Origin: Planctomycetota bacterium
GTDB taxonomy: Bacteria; Planctomycetota; UBA1135; GCA-002686595
Length of the DNA: 64,000 bases
Direction: 5' to 3'
Assembly: GCA_016220085.1 (NCBI GenBank)
Contig: JACRIN010000051.1
Span: 124,001-188,000 of the forward strand
Numbering within the stretch: the stretch's first letter is position 1; each line of letters starts with the position of its first letter. A program made the translations under genes and the position numbers. Under the pieces are notes generated by a model that did no database searches, was not told where the DNA came from, and saw only the letters and a program-made list of their open reading frames with translations. Below, piece by piece: positions 36,693 to 46,108 of this stretch.

Positions 36693-38687
36693 TCAGCCCG
36701 CCATGCGCTGTGGACTCGGCGGCGCGACGATCTCCCCGATCGTCACCACTCGATTGCGGCCCGCGTGCTTCGCCGCATACACGCGCACGTCGGAGGTCTT
36801 GATCAGCGCATCGACCGATGGCTTCGACGGATCGAACTCCGCGACGCCGAGGCTGATCGTCACCGCGCGCGCGAAGTCGCCCTTGGTGATCACGTTCGCC
36901 TCGCAGCCCGCGCGCAGCCGCTCGGCGACCTCCGCCGCTCCCCCGAGAGGTGTGCGCGGCAGGATCACGAAGAACTCCTCGCCCCCGAGCCGGCAAACTT
37001 TGTCGCCGGTCCGCACCGAGCGGCGGAGGAACTGCGCGACTTCGCGGAGCACGAGGTCGCCTATGTCGTGGCCCCACGTGTCGTTCACGCTCTTGAACTT
37101 GTCGATGTCGATCATGATCACCGACAACGGCGACTTCAGGACACGCAGCCGGTCGATCTCGAAGTCGAGGTGCTGCATCGCGAATCGCCGGTTCGGCAAC
37201 TCCGTCAGCGCATCGGTCAGGGCGGCCGCTTGGAGCTTGCGCGTCAGCACGGCAAGCTGGGCGAGCTGCTGCTCTCGCTCCTCGCGGTCGCGCTCGATCT
37301 GCTGGCACAGTTGGACGACGCGCAACCCGGCTCGCACGCGAGCGATCAGGATCTGCGGGTTGAACGGCTTCGGCAGGTACTCGTCGACACCGGCCTCGAA
37401 CGCCTCGAGAAGGCGCGCGTCCTCGTCGCGGCCGGCGAGCAAGATGATCTGCATCTTCTTGCCTGCGTCGCTGCGCCTCAGCGCGCGCACCATGTCGACG
37501 CCGTCCATCTCCGGCATCATCCAATCGGAGACGACGATCTGCGGCAGTTGCTCGAGCGCGAGCGCGAGCCCCTGCTTGCCGTTGACCGCCGTCAGCACGG
37601 TGTGGCCCGCGCGCGACAAGTGGAAATGCGCGAGCTTGAGCGTCACCGGATCGTCCTCGACGAGCAGCACGCGCATGCCGCCCTTGTTCGCGGCGACGAG
37701 CGCGGTCGCGGTGAGCGGCGCGCACGCAGCCAGCGGTTTCGGCGCGGCGACGGAGCTCGTCACTTCCATGCTCTTGCGCGCGAGCGCGTCGTAGCCGAGC
37801 GAACGCGGAACGGGGATGCCCATGAGCTTCCCCCAATCGACGTAGTCCTGAACGATCGTCGAGTACACGCGGTCGAAGTCCTCCTGCGACCAGCCGAGTC
37901 CATTGCGCACCGTCTCGGCGGCGGTGAACGCGCGCTTGCAGCTCGCGGGGTCGCTCACCTCGGAGCGCGTCAACGCCGGAACCAGGCCCCACGCGAGGCG
38001 TACCAGCTCGCCGAACGCGCGCGAGTTGTCGTCGGTCGCGCGATCCGATCGCTCGCCGCGGTCGAACGTCAGCGCTGCCCACGCGAACGCCTCCGGCAAC
38101 CGCCAGTCCGTGAGCATCGCCTCGGCGAGCTCGCGGTGATCGATGTCGAACGCTTCGGTCTCGAGCGCGGCGAGCTGATCCATCGTGCCGCCGGCGTGTT
38201 GCTCGATCACCACCGCGTAGCGCTCGGCGTGGATACTCGCGAGCGCGAGTCGACCGATGTGCGCGAGCAGCGCGCACGTGAACACTTCGCCGGGCGGAAT
38301 CTTGCTCGTGCGCGCCGCGAGCGTCTGCGCCGCCACCGCGAGCGCGAGCGACTGCGACCAGTAGCGGTCGTAGTCGAAGGCCCGGCACGTCCCGCTGCGG
38401 TGACCGGAGACCAGCGTGAAGCCGAGCGCGAGGTTGCGGACGCTTCGACCGCCGAGGCGCACGCAGGCTTCGTGAACGGTGCTCACCGTGCGCGCGCCGG
38501 ACAGCGCCGACGAGTTGGCGAGCTTCAAGATTCGACCGGTCAAGGTCGGATCGGACTGCAACGTTCGCGAGAGGTCCGCGATCGTGAAGTCCTCGGTTTG
38601 AGTGAGCTGCAGGATCGCCAGGCCGACGCCCGTCGGCGAAGGCAGCGATCCCGTCATCTTGAGCTCTTCGAACTGCTTCCCGTGCAT
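36693..38687 (-). CDS. HDOD-receiver-GGDEF signalling protein
   Basis: A 664-residue cytoplasmic protein. Residues ~1-290 form an HDOD domain (LPSPTGVGLAILQL, DPTLTGRILKLANSS, VHEACVRLGGRSVRNLALGF). Residues ~335-455 are a response-regulator receiver with MRVLLVEDDPVT, the phospho-acceptor Asp in IVVSDWMMPEMDGV and the lysine in EYLPKPFNP. A coiled coil leads to a GGDEF diguanylate cyclase domain (~505-650) with LTELPNRRF, DIDKFKSVND and an active-site GGEEF; no RxxD inhibitory site is obvious. ATG 38687 is chosen because the start aligns with the paralogue. It should make cyclic di-GMP under control of phosphorylation, perhaps from the Hpt protein encoded nearby. Confidence 0.9.
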   Translation of the reverse strand: MHGKQFEELKMTGSLPSPTGVGLAILQLTQTEDFTIADLSRTLQSDPTLTGRILKLANSSALSGARTVSTVHEACVRLGGRSVRNLALGFTLVSGHRSGTCRAFDYDRYWSQSLALAVAAQTLAARTSKIPPGEVFTCALLAHIGRLALASIHAERYAVVIEQHAGGTMDQLAALETEAFDIDHRELAEAMLTDWRLPEAFAWAALTFDRGERSDRATDDNSRAFGELVRLAWGLVPALTRSEVSDPASCKRAFTAAETVRNGLGWSQEDFDRVYSTIVQDYVDWGKLMGIPVPRSLGYDALARKSMEVTSSVAAPKPLAACAPLTATALVAANKGGMRVLLVEDDPVTLKLAHFHLSRAGHTVLTAVNGKQGLALALEQLPQIVVSDWMMPEMDGVDMVRALRRSDAGKKMQIILLAGRDEDARLLEAFEAGVDEYLPKPFNPQILIARVRAGLRVVQLCQQIERDREEREQQLAQLAVLTRKLQAAALTDALTELPNRRFAMQHLDFEIDRLRVLKSPLSVIMIDIDKFKSVNDTWGHDIGDLVLREVAQFLRRSVRTGDKVCRLGGEEFFVILPRTPLGGAAEVAERLRAGCEANVITKGDFARAVTISLGVAEFDPSKPSVDALIKTSDVRVYAAKHAGRNRVVTIGEIVAPPSPQRMAG

Positions 38688-39328
38688 GCTTACCGCGCGA
38701 CCCTGGAGGTGAGATCGGGCAGGCGCACCGCCGGTCGAGACCGGACGCACGTTGCGGCCGTCGTCGAGTTGCGGAGGAGTTGGAGCGAGCGCATGCGTTC
38801 GACCTCAGTAGATTCGAGACGCCTGTATCGAGGGCTCGCTCACTCGAACTTGGGCGAAACAACGGCGAAATCCGGCCGCATCGGGGCATTTTGGTGATCG
38901 CGCATCAAGTTCCGTCGCGACGTTGAAACGAGAGTCTGCGTCGACGCGCGGCTGAAAGCGCATCGTTTGCGCGACTGCGCAGGTGAAGCATTTCGGACTC
39001 CCGTCGTCGAGTTGCGCGTCGCGCGGAGTCGAGCTCGTCGTTGCGCAGCTCGCGAGCCCGCCTCGATCGCGCCGCGCCGTGCTCGCAGCGTTGTCGACGG
39101 CCGTAGGGTGAGAACGCGCGCGTGTGTTTGTCGCTCCGCTTCGTCGCTCAGCGTCTGTCGCCCAACATCGACGGCCAACATCGGCGCTCGGCATCAGCGC
39201 GATCCGCGTCGCTGCGATCGGCTTCGTCGCGCGCCGCGTCGCCGAAACGTGTGTCGCCAAGCGCACGAACGTCGCATTCACCGCGTCTCATCGCCGCCCC
39301 GCCGCGGCACTGCGACGAGTGCCGACGC
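38688..39328. other. 641-bp region without a recognised gene
   Basis: Lies between the starts and ends of the two HDOD-receiver-GGDEF genes and must hold the promoter of the left one. An open frame of 158 codons exists on the minus strand at 38805-39281, but its residue content is arginine/threonine-rich with no domain pattern. Many short TCG/GCG-rich near-repeats occur around 39120-39260. No tRNA, hairpin terminator or known RNA was recognised. Confidence 0.5.
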
Positions 39329-41314
39329 CTAACCAGCCTGCGATGCGGCGGTCGGCGGCTCACTCGAGCACACCCGATTCCGCCCCAGGCTCTTCGCGTG
39401 GTAGACGCGTCGGTCGGCTTCCTTCAGCAGCCCGTCGAGCGACTGCGACGCGTCGTTCGCCGACGCGACGCCCAAGCTGACGGTGACGTTGCGCGCGAAG
39501 GTGCCGTGCTCGATGCGCGACTCCTCGACGGTCTTGCGGATCCGCTCGGCGAGCAGCTCGCCGCGCTTCAGGTCCGAAAGCGGGCTGATGACCAGGAATT
39601 CCTCGCCACCCAGGCGACACACGACGTCGCCGCGGCGCACCGCCTTGCGCAGTGAGTTCGCGGTCTCGCGCAGCACCACGTCGCCGATGTCGTGACCGTA
39701 CTGGTCGTTGACCAGCTTGAACTTGTCGATGTCGACCATGATCACCGCGATCGGCTGTTTCGTGCCGCGCATGGTCGCGAGCTCCTGCTCGAGCCGCTTC
39801 ATCGCATAGCGTCGGTTCGGCAGCTCGGTGAGCACGTCGGTCAACGCCGCGGTTTGCAGGCGTCGATTGAGCACCGCCATCTCCGCGAGCTGCCGCGCGC
39901 GCTCTTGCTTGTCGCGCTCGACCTGCTCGCGCAGCTCGATCATCCGTTGGCCGGCGCGCACGCGGGCGAGCAACACACGCGGGTTGAACGGCTTGTTGAC
40001 GTACTCGTCGGCTCCGGCCTCGAAGGCTTCGACGACGCGATCCTCTTCCTCGCGACCGGTCAGGATCAGGATGTAGGTCGCGACGCCCTCGCTCGAGCGC
40101 CGCAACGCCTTGCAAAGCTCGACGCCGTCGAGCTCGGGCATCATCCAGTAGGTGACGACCATCTGCGGATTGTGCGTCAGCGCCATCGAGAGCGCCTCGC
40201 GACCGTTCGACGCGGTCATCACCGTGTGGCCGTCGCGCGTGAGATGGTGCACCAGCAGGCGCAGCGAGATCGGCTCGTCGTCGGCGGCGAGGATGCGCAA
40301 GCCCTTGCGCACGGCCAAGAGCTCGACCTTGCGATCGATCGGCTCGTCGCGTCTTTCTTGCGCGGTGCGCGAGATCTCCTCGAAGCTCGGACCGTTGGGC
40401 GTGTCGATCTTCAGGATCGAGCCCCAGTCGCGCCAGCTCGCGCGGATCAGCTCGCACAAGCGCAGGAAGTCCTGCGGCGAGAGCCCGAGCTCCTGCCTCG
40501 ACTCGTCGAGCACGTTCCAGTGCATGCGCGTCGTCGTCGACGGCTCGTCGCGATGGAGCAGGCACGCCGCGCCGATCCGAGACGCGGCCTTCAGGATGCC
40601 GGTCATGTGCTTCGCGGCGTCGTCGGGCCAAGCAGCCTCGGGTTCGCGACGCTCGAAGTTCGCGACCGAGAACGAGAACGCGATGGGGAGTTTCCAGTCG
40701 GCGAGCATCGCGCCGGCGAGCTCGCGGTGATCCAGGCCGAACTCGCGGGACTCGGCGCCGGCGAGCTCGTCGCTCGACTTGCCGCGCACCTCGATCATCA
40801 CCCTTTCGTAGGCGGTCGGATGGATGCTCGCGAGCGCGAGACGCCCGATGTCGGCGAGCAGTCCGCACGTGAACGCCTCGGGCGGCACGACCGTGCGGAG
40901 ATGCTCCGCGAGAACCTGGGCAGCCACGGCGGTCGCGAGCGAGCCCGACCAGTAGTCGTCGTAGTCGAACGCGGCGCACGCGCCGGCGCGATTGCCGCTG
41001 ACCAGGCTGAAGCCGAGCGCGACGCTGCGCACGGTGCGCACACCAAGACGCATCGCGGCTTCATGAACGGTCTTGGCGGGCTGAGCGCCGGCCTTGTCCG
41101 ATGAGTTCGCGAGCCGCAGGATTCGACCGGTCAGCGCCGGATCGGTCTGCAACGTGCGCGCGAGGTCGCCGAGGGAGTAGTCCTCTCGGCTGGTCAGATC
41201 GAGGATGGCGAGGCCAACGCCCGTAGGTGACGGGAGGTTTCCCGTCATCTTCAGTTCGTCGAGCCTCTTTCCGAGCATTCTTGCGATCTCTTGTTGGCGT
41301 GCGAGCCAGTCCAC
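39329..41314 (-). CDS. HDOD-degenerate receiver-GGDEF signalling protein
   Basis: A 661-residue paralogue of the protein at 36693-38687, alike along its whole length: HDOD (~20-310), receiver (~345-465) and GGDEF (~515-645, with LTELPNRRY, DIDKFKLVND and GGEEF). The receiver lacks its phospho-acceptor: where the paralogue has VVSDWMMPEMDG this one has VVTYWMMPELDG, the Asp codon being TAC at 40150-40148 (residue 389). The lysine in EYVNKPFNP is kept. It therefore cannot be phosphorylated at the normal place and may be constitutive or respond to protein contact. GTG 41314 lies 6 bases after the Hpt stop; ATG 41278 is an alternative aligned with the paralogue start. Confidence 0.9.
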   Translation of the reverse strand: MDWLARQQEIARMLGKRLDELKMTGNLPSPTGVGLAILDLTSREDYSLGDLARTLQTDPALTGRILRLANSSDKAGAQPAKTVHEAAMRLGVRTVRSVALGFSLVSGNRAGACAAFDYDDYWSGSLATAVAAQVLAEHLRTVVPPEAFTCGLLADIGRLALASIHPTAYERVMIEVRGKSSDELAGAESREFGLDHRELAGAMLADWKLPIAFSFSVANFERREPEAAWPDDAAKHMTGILKAASRIGAACLLHRDEPSTTTRMHWNVLDESRQELGLSPQDFLRLCELIRASWRDWGSILKIDTPNGPSFEEISRTAQERRDEPIDRKVELLAVRKGLRILAADDEPISLRLLVHHLTRDGHTVMTASNGREALSMALTHNPQMVVTYWMMPELDGVELCKALRRSSEGVATYILILTGREEEDRVVEAFEAGADEYVNKPFNPRVLLARVRAGQRMIELREQVERDKQERARQLAEMAVLNRRLQTAALTDVLTELPNRRYAMKRLEQELATMRGTKQPIAVIMVDIDKFKLVNDQYGHDIGDVVLRETANSLRKAVRRGDVVCRLGGEEFLVISPLSDLKRGELLAERIRKTVEESRIEHGTFARNVTVSLGVASANDASQSLDGLLKEADRRVYHAKSLGRNRVCSSEPPTAASQAG

Positions 41315-41320
41315 TCTCTC

Positions 41321-41686
41321 TCAGCCTCTCAATGCGGCGAGCGCCGCGCTGACCTCGTCGAAGTGCTTCGCGGTTTCCTCGACCAGGCCCTGCGCTCCCT
41401 CGCAAGTGCCGGCCCGCCCGAGTTTCTCGATCTCGAAGCAGAGCTTCGAGAGCCTCAACGCGCCGACGTTCGCCGAGCTCGACTTCATCGTGTGCGCGAC
41501 GCGTTGCAGCGCCTGCGCATCGCGGAGCTCGAACGCGGCGACCAGCTTCGCGACGTTGTTCTTGCTGTCTGTCAGGAAGAGCTCGACGACCTCGTCGAAC
41601 AGCCCGGGGTCGTCGTCGCCGCCGAGCTCGCGCAGAGCTTGGACGACGTGCATGTCGAGCACATTCGATTCGGGGGCGTGGCTCAT
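41321..41686 (-). CDS. histidine phosphotransfer (Hpt) domain protein
   Basis: A 121-residue stand-alone Hpt protein. The phosphorylated histidine is in RVAHTMKSSSANVGALRL, near residue 64, the classic AHxxKS(S)xxxG pattern, in a four-helix bundle. It is encoded directly upstream of the degenerate-receiver GGDEF gene with a gap of 6 bases, so the two are made together. Known role: passing phosphoryl groups between receivers. The natural receiver partner on this transcript lacks its Asp, so the real partner is probably the paralogue at 36693-38687 or an unseen kinase. ATG 41686 follows AGGAA. Confidence 0.85.
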   Translation of the reverse strand: MSHAPESNVLDMHVVQALRELGGDDDPGLFDEVVELFLTDSKNNVAKLVAAFELRDAQALQRVAHTMKSSSANVGALRLSKLCFEIEKLGRAGTCEGAQGLVEETAKHFDEVSAALAALRG

Positions 41687-41879
41687 CGGGGGATTCCTGT
41701 TGGGGACGCGCGCCCAGCGGCCTCGCGAGAGACCTGGGAGCGAGCGTGTCACGGGCCCAGCTATCGGCCTTCGGGTGTCCCCGACTTGCGCGACTTCTGC
41801 GCGCGTCGGAAAGCGTTTCCGACTCGCCTCGAACGCGTCCCGAAGCGGGCTCGGGAACCGAGCTGCTCTCGCGTCAGGG

Positions 41880-42533
41880 TCAGCGCGAGTAGCCGAACAC
41901 CGCGGCGAACTCGCGCGCGGCGGCGTCCTCGAGCAGGCCCGCCGGCGGCGCCAACGCGGCGTGGTCGACGACGCGCGTCATCACATCGGCGGAGAGCCCG
42001 CACGGCTTGAATCCACGGAACGCGTCGAGATCGGTGCTCACGTTCAACGCGAAGCCGTGCCACGCGACCCACCTCCGCACGGCGACGCCGAGCGAACAGA
42101 TCTTGCGCTCGCCGACCCACACGCCGGTCAGGCCGGGCTTGCGGCCGCTCGCGATCCCGAGCGACGCGAGCACGCGAATCACGACCTCCTCCAAGTCGCG
42201 CAAGTAGCGATGCAAGTCGCGCCGCTCGCCTTCGAGCAACACGATCGGATAGCCGACGAGCTGGCCGGGCCCGTGATAGGTCGCTTCGCCGCCGCGCTCG
42301 ACTTCGACGAGAGGAATCGAGCCCGCGTACGTCCCGTCGCGCGGCGTCTTGCGGCCGAGCGTGATCACCGGTTCGTGCTCGGTCAGCACCAGCGTGTCGC
42401 CGATCGCGCCCGCCAAGCGTTGAGCGACGAGCTCTTGCTGCCGCGCGTGCGCATCGAGGTAGCTCGTGCGGCCCCAACGCACGACCGAAAGGCGCGGCTT
42501 GGGAGCGTCGGGAGCTCGTCGAACGGGTTCCAT
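41880..42533 (-). CDS. lipB: octanoyltransferase, lipoate biosynthesis
   Basis: A 217-residue protein that transfers octanoyl from octanoyl-ACP to lipoyl domains. Family motifs: EHEPVITLGRK, RGGEATYHGPGQLVGYPI, GVWVGERKICSLGVAVRRW with the conserved lysine, HGFALNVSTDLDAF and PCGLSADVMT. The active-site cysteine normally lies in the PCG(I/L) motif, which is present. It lies 6 kb from lpdA, which acts on lipoyl groups. Divergent from the sigma-factor fusion gene; 88 bases separate the starts. Confidence 0.95.
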   Translation of the reverse strand: MEPVRRAPDAPKPRLSVVRWGRTSYLDAHARQQELVAQRLAGAIGDTLVLTEHEPVITLGRKTPRDGTYAGSIPLVEVERGGEATYHGPGQLVGYPIVLLEGERRDLHRYLRDLEEVVIRVLASLGIASGRKPGLTGVWVGERKICSLGVAVRRWVAWHGFALNVSTDLDAFRGFKPCGLSADVMTRVVDHAALAPPAGLLEDAAAREFAAVFGYSR

Positions 42534-42621
42534 CGGGCCGCGCAGTGTAGACCGCGGTTCAGGGCTCGGAAATCCGCGCGCACGCTGAACCGTTTCGGGT
42601 CCATGCGACCATGAACGGGCG

Positions 42622-45600
42622 ATGGACGCCGATCAGGGACTGCCCGCCGACCTCGCACGCGAAACCGAGATGTTGCGCCGCATCGCTCGCGGCGTGCTCT
42701 TCGAGCCCGCGCTCGCCGAGGACGCCGTGCAGGACGCGTGGCTCGCAGCCTTGCGCTCACCCCACGGCACCGTCACGGGGGGCTGGCTCGGGGAGACCGT
42801 CAAGCGCGTCGCGCGCGGCATCCGACGTCGCGAGACGCGGATCGCCGCGCGCGAGCGTGCAGCGCCGCGGCGCGACGATTCCGCGTCGGCGGCGGAGACC
42901 GCGGAGCGCATCGAGCTCCTGCGCACGCTGCTCGCGGCGCTGCACGAGCTCGACGAGCCGTATCGGACGGCGGTGCGCTTGCGTTTGCTCGACGACCTGC
43001 CGCCTCGCGAGATCGCGGAGCGTTTGAACCTCCCGGTCGAGACGGTGCGCACGCACGTGCGCCGCGGCGTCGAACGCATGCGCGCGAAGCTCGACCGCGA
43101 GCACCGCGCCCGGCGCGACGGGCGCGAGGCGTTCCTCTCCGCGCTCGTGCCGCTCGTCGGCGTCGACACGTTGAAGGCCGGCCTCGCGGCGCACGCGGGC
43201 CTCGGAACCTTGGGAGGTGTGCTCGTGAGCGCGAAACTGAAGTGGTTGGCGGCGTGCATCGTGATCGCGGCGCTCGGCGTGTGGTGGCGCAGCTCGTCGG
43301 CGGAACGCGCGAGTATCGAGAGCGACGCCGAAGCCTCGGTCGCCGCGCTCGGAGCACCGGAGCTCGCGACGGAAGCCTCGCGCAATGCCGAGACCGAGCT
43401 GCGTGCGCCCGAGGACGACATCGCGACCCGCGCCGACGCGCGCGCGGCGGCGGGCACGGACCGCGAATCGTGGCGCGTCTCGGGCAGCGCGTTGCTCGGC
43501 CGCAAGACGCCGATGCCGCACGAGACGGTGAAGCTGACGATTCGCCGTGGCTACGGCGACGACGGGGAAGTCCTGGTCGAGCGCGAACTCGTCACCAACG
43601 ACGTCGGCGTCTTCGAGCTCGCGCTCGAACGCCCGACGTGCGGTGTGACGGTGCACGCATCAGGAAGGAGCCCGGACTTCGCCGTGTTCTCCGACCGGCG
43701 TTGGTGTCCGCCGGGCGAGAGCGCTCCGACGGGGCTTGCCGTCGCGTTCTACCCGCGCGACGCGACGATCCGGGGCCGTGTCGTCGAGCTCGACGGCACG
43801 CCGATCCACCGTGCGCGAGTCGTCGGGTTCGGCGCCGAGGAAGTGTCGACCGACGAGCACGGCGAGTTCGAGAGTCGGACGAGTTCGCTGGCGTCCCCCA
43901 CGATGCTCGAGGTCTCGGAGGACGCGCACCTGTCCCGTCGGATCTCGGTCGACGTCGCGCGCCCCGGCGCGGTCGACGGCGTCGAAATCCCGCTCGAGCG
44001 CGGAGCACGGATCTTCGGGCGTGTGCTCTCCGAAGATGGCCGTCCGCTCGGCGGAGCGACGATCACGACGTCGTACTCTTGGTCGACGAACACGACGAGC
44101 GACGCCGATGGTCGCTTCGAGTTCAGGAACACGCCGCGCAGTCCCGGCCGCTACCTCGTCACCGCCGAAGTCGACGGCGCTCCTGTCAGTGCCGTCGAAC
44201 GCGACGATCCGGAGCCGCCGCAAGAAGAGATCGTGCTCGTCGCACACTCGACGCGCCCCATCGAAGGCCGTTTGGTCGACGAGAACGGCGCACCGGTCGC
44301 GGCGGCGACGATCACGGCACGGCTCGGCTGGTCCAGAGAGTTTCGCGTGCCGTCGGACGACCTCGGTCTCTTCCGCTTCGGCGCGGTGGCGCGCGTCGAG
44401 CACGCGCTCTCGGTCGAGAAGCTCGGCTTCGCGCGCGTGGTGACGACCCTCGCGGTGGACGCGGACGGGCCGCTCGAGCTGGTGCTCGGCCACGGCCGCA
44501 CCCTGCGCGGCGTGGTGCGCGGCGAAGACGGCCGACCGATCGCCGGCGTGTCCGTCGCGACACGAATCGACGGGCACCCGAACTACCAACAGTCCGTCCG
44601 AAGCGGGGTCGACGGCACGTTCGAGCTCCGGAACACGCCGACGGGCGAACGCACCGAGGTCGAGGCGTACGGCGACGGTTGGCCGACCGCGCAGCAAAAG
44701 GTCGTCGATGACGCGGCTCCGATCGAGATCGTGATGCGCCGTTCGGCCGGAATCTCCGGCCGAGTCGTCGAAGCCGAGACACTGCGACCGATCACTCGCT
44801 TCCGGATCGCGTTCGTCCCGCCGGTGCTCGAACCGGGTGAACGGTGGCTGCCGCGACACCGAGGCGAGTGGGTCGAACCCGGCCTCGAGTTCGAGAACGA
44901 AGACGGACGGTGGAACACGGAGTTCGACGCGCTCGAGCCCGATAGTTTCATCGGCATCGCGGTGCACGCAGCGGGCTACGGCACGCGCATCCTGACGCAC
45001 GTCAAGACGTCGACCGATCCCGATGCGGAGCCGCTCCTGATCGCGCTCGGTCGAGCGCGCGTGCTCGTCGGCCGCGTCGTCGAGAAGTCGAGCGGTCGCG
45101 GGCTCGCCGGAGCGCGCGTGAAGTGCTTCTCGAAACGCGCGCCGCTGATCTTCGATGCGTCGTCCGGGCTTCCGCTCTCGATCACCGACGATCGGGGCGA
45201 GTTCCGACTCGAGGATCTGCCCGAGGAGCCCGTGTCGTTGGCAGTCGAGGCCGACGGTTTCGCGCGGTTCATCGAGGGACCGCTCGAGGTTCCCGTCGGC
45301 GAGTCGCGGCGCGATATCGGGCTCACCACGGGCGCGACGCTTCGCGGACGACTCTTCGACGCACACGATCGGACACTCGCCCAACAGACGGTCCGACTCG
45401 GCGCAGGAGGCACCGACGAGATCCCGTTCCGCGAGTGGAAGGCGACGACCGACGCAGGTGGCGAGTTCGAATTCGCGGCACTGCCGAAAGGCGAGTACTT
45501 CTTGTCGCACGCAGTGCCCGACCGCCATGCCTCGCTGGCGCGACTCACGCGCTACGTGCGCGTGGACGAAGAGCGCACACTCGAAGTCGAGCTGCGGCCT

Positions 45601-45924
45601 CCCGGCACGCTGACGCTGCACGGTGAGCTCCGCGCGAGAGTTCCATTGCCCGGGAACCTAGCGATTCGCGCCTGGCGCGCGGCGGACCGCCTCGACGTGG
45701 CGTGCCTAGCCGAAGGAGCTCAGTTCGAGCTCGAGGGTCTTGCGCCTGGCGATTGGTACGTGTCCGCGGCGTGGTACGACGGCGACGGCGCGCACGACCT
45801 CGTTGGTTACGCCGAGATCGAAGTTGGCGAGCGCGACCCTGCGGCCATCGTGATCGATCTTGCACCGCCGCTGCGCCATCCGCCGGATCAGGTGATCCGG
45901 AACGACGCGCCGGCGAAGCAGTGA
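42622..45924 (+). CDS. ECF-type sigma factor fused to a transmembrane helix and extracellular carboxypeptidase-regulatory-like repeats
   Basis: A 1100-residue fusion. Residues ~15-80 read as sigma region 2 (LFEPALAEDAVQDAWLAAL); residues ~100-160 as region 4 with the helix-turn-helix LPPREIAERLNLPVETVRTH. A membrane helix, LKWLAACIVIAALGVWW, follows at ~208-226. The remaining ~850 residues are predicted outside: tandem transthyretin-like carboxypeptidase-regulatory units such as GRVVELDGTPIHRARVVGF, GRVLSEDGRPLGGATITT, GRLVDENGAPVAAATITARL and GVVRGEDGRPIAGVSVAT. The sigma part would face the cytoplasm, so this could be a membrane-held transcription factor released by proteolysis, or a sigma-like sensor. 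Similar fusions are, to my knowledge, typical of Planctomycetota. ATG 42622 is the first start. No anti-sigma gene is adjacent. Confidence 0.85.
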   Translation: MDADQGLPADLARETEMLRRIARGVLFEPALAEDAVQDAWLAALRSPHGTVTGGWLGETVKRVARGIRRRETRIAARERAAPRRDDSASAAETAERIELLRTLLAALHELDEPYRTAVRLRLLDDLPPREIAERLNLPVETVRTHVRRGVERMRAKLDREHRARRDGREAFLSALVPLVGVDTLKAGLAAHAGLGTLGGVLVSAKLKWLAACIVIAALGVWWRSSSAERASIESDAEASVAALGAPELATEASRNAETELRAPEDDIATRADARAAAGTDRESWRVSGSALLGRKTPMPHETVKLTIRRGYGDDGEVLVERELVTNDVGVFELALERPTCGVTVHASGRSPDFAVFSDRRWCPPGESAPTGLAVAFYPRDATIRGRVVELDGTPIHRARVVGFGAEEVSTDEHGEFESRTSSLASPTMLEVSEDAHLSRRISVDVARPGAVDGVEIPLERGARIFGRVLSEDGRPLGGATITTSYSWSTNTTSDADGRFEFRNTPRSPGRYLVTAEVDGAPVSAVERDDPEPPQEEIVLVAHSTRPIEGRLVDENGAPVAAATITARLGWSREFRVPSDDLGLFRFGAVARVEHALSVEKLGFARVVTTLAVDADGPLELVLGHGRTLRGVVRGEDGRPIAGVSVATRIDGHPNYQQSVRSGVDGTFELRNTPTGERTEVEAYGDGWPTAQQKVVDDAAPIEIVMRRSAGISGRVVEAETLRPITRFRIAFVPPVLEPGERWLPRHRGEWVEPGLEFENEDGRWNTEFDALEPDSFIGIAVHAAGYGTRILTHVKTSTDPDAEPLLIALGRARVLVGRVVEKSSGRGLAGARVKCFSKRAPLIFDASSGLPLSITDDRGEFRLEDLPEEPVSLAVEADGFARFIEGPLEVPVGESRRDIGLTTGATLRGRLFDAHDRTLAQQTVRLGAGGTDEIPFREWKATTDAGGEFEFAALPKGEYFLSHAVPDRHASLARLTRYVRVDEERTLEVELRPPGTLTLHGELRARVPLPGNLAIRAWRAADRLDVACLAEGAQFELEGLAPGDWYVSAAWYDGDGAHDLVGYAEIEVGERDPAAIVIDLAPPLRHPPDQVIRNDAPAKQ

Positions 45925-45928
45925 ACCG

Positions 45929-46077
45929 CTACTTCTTCGGCTGAAAGACGTGCACCGCCATGTGGTGCACCGCCTCGGCCGCTTCCATCATCGCTTCGGG
46001 CAGCGTCGGGTGCGCGTGGATCGTGCGCGCGAGGTCCTCGGCGGTCGCGCCGAGCTCGATCGCGAGCGCGGCTTCGG
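45929..46077 (-). pseudogene. displaced 3' end of lpdA (direct repeat, distal copy)
   Basis: 149 bases that match the last 49 codons of lpdA at 48304-48452 without gaps, with about six differences, mostly silent, and the stop changed from TGA to TAG. In frame it reads as the end of dihydrolipoyl dehydrogenase, including the active-site HAHPTLPEA motif, but it has no start and no body. Identity ends sharply after GCTTCGG at 46077. Confidence 0.92.
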
Positions 46078-46108
46078 GCAGCCACACCAGTTGGCGACGA
46101 CACGCCGG

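Noticed and set aside
38805-39281. A 158-codon minus-strand frame between the two GGDEF genes
   Set aside because: No signal, motif or good ribosome binding site; the composition fits neither neighbours nor a known family. Kept as intergenic.
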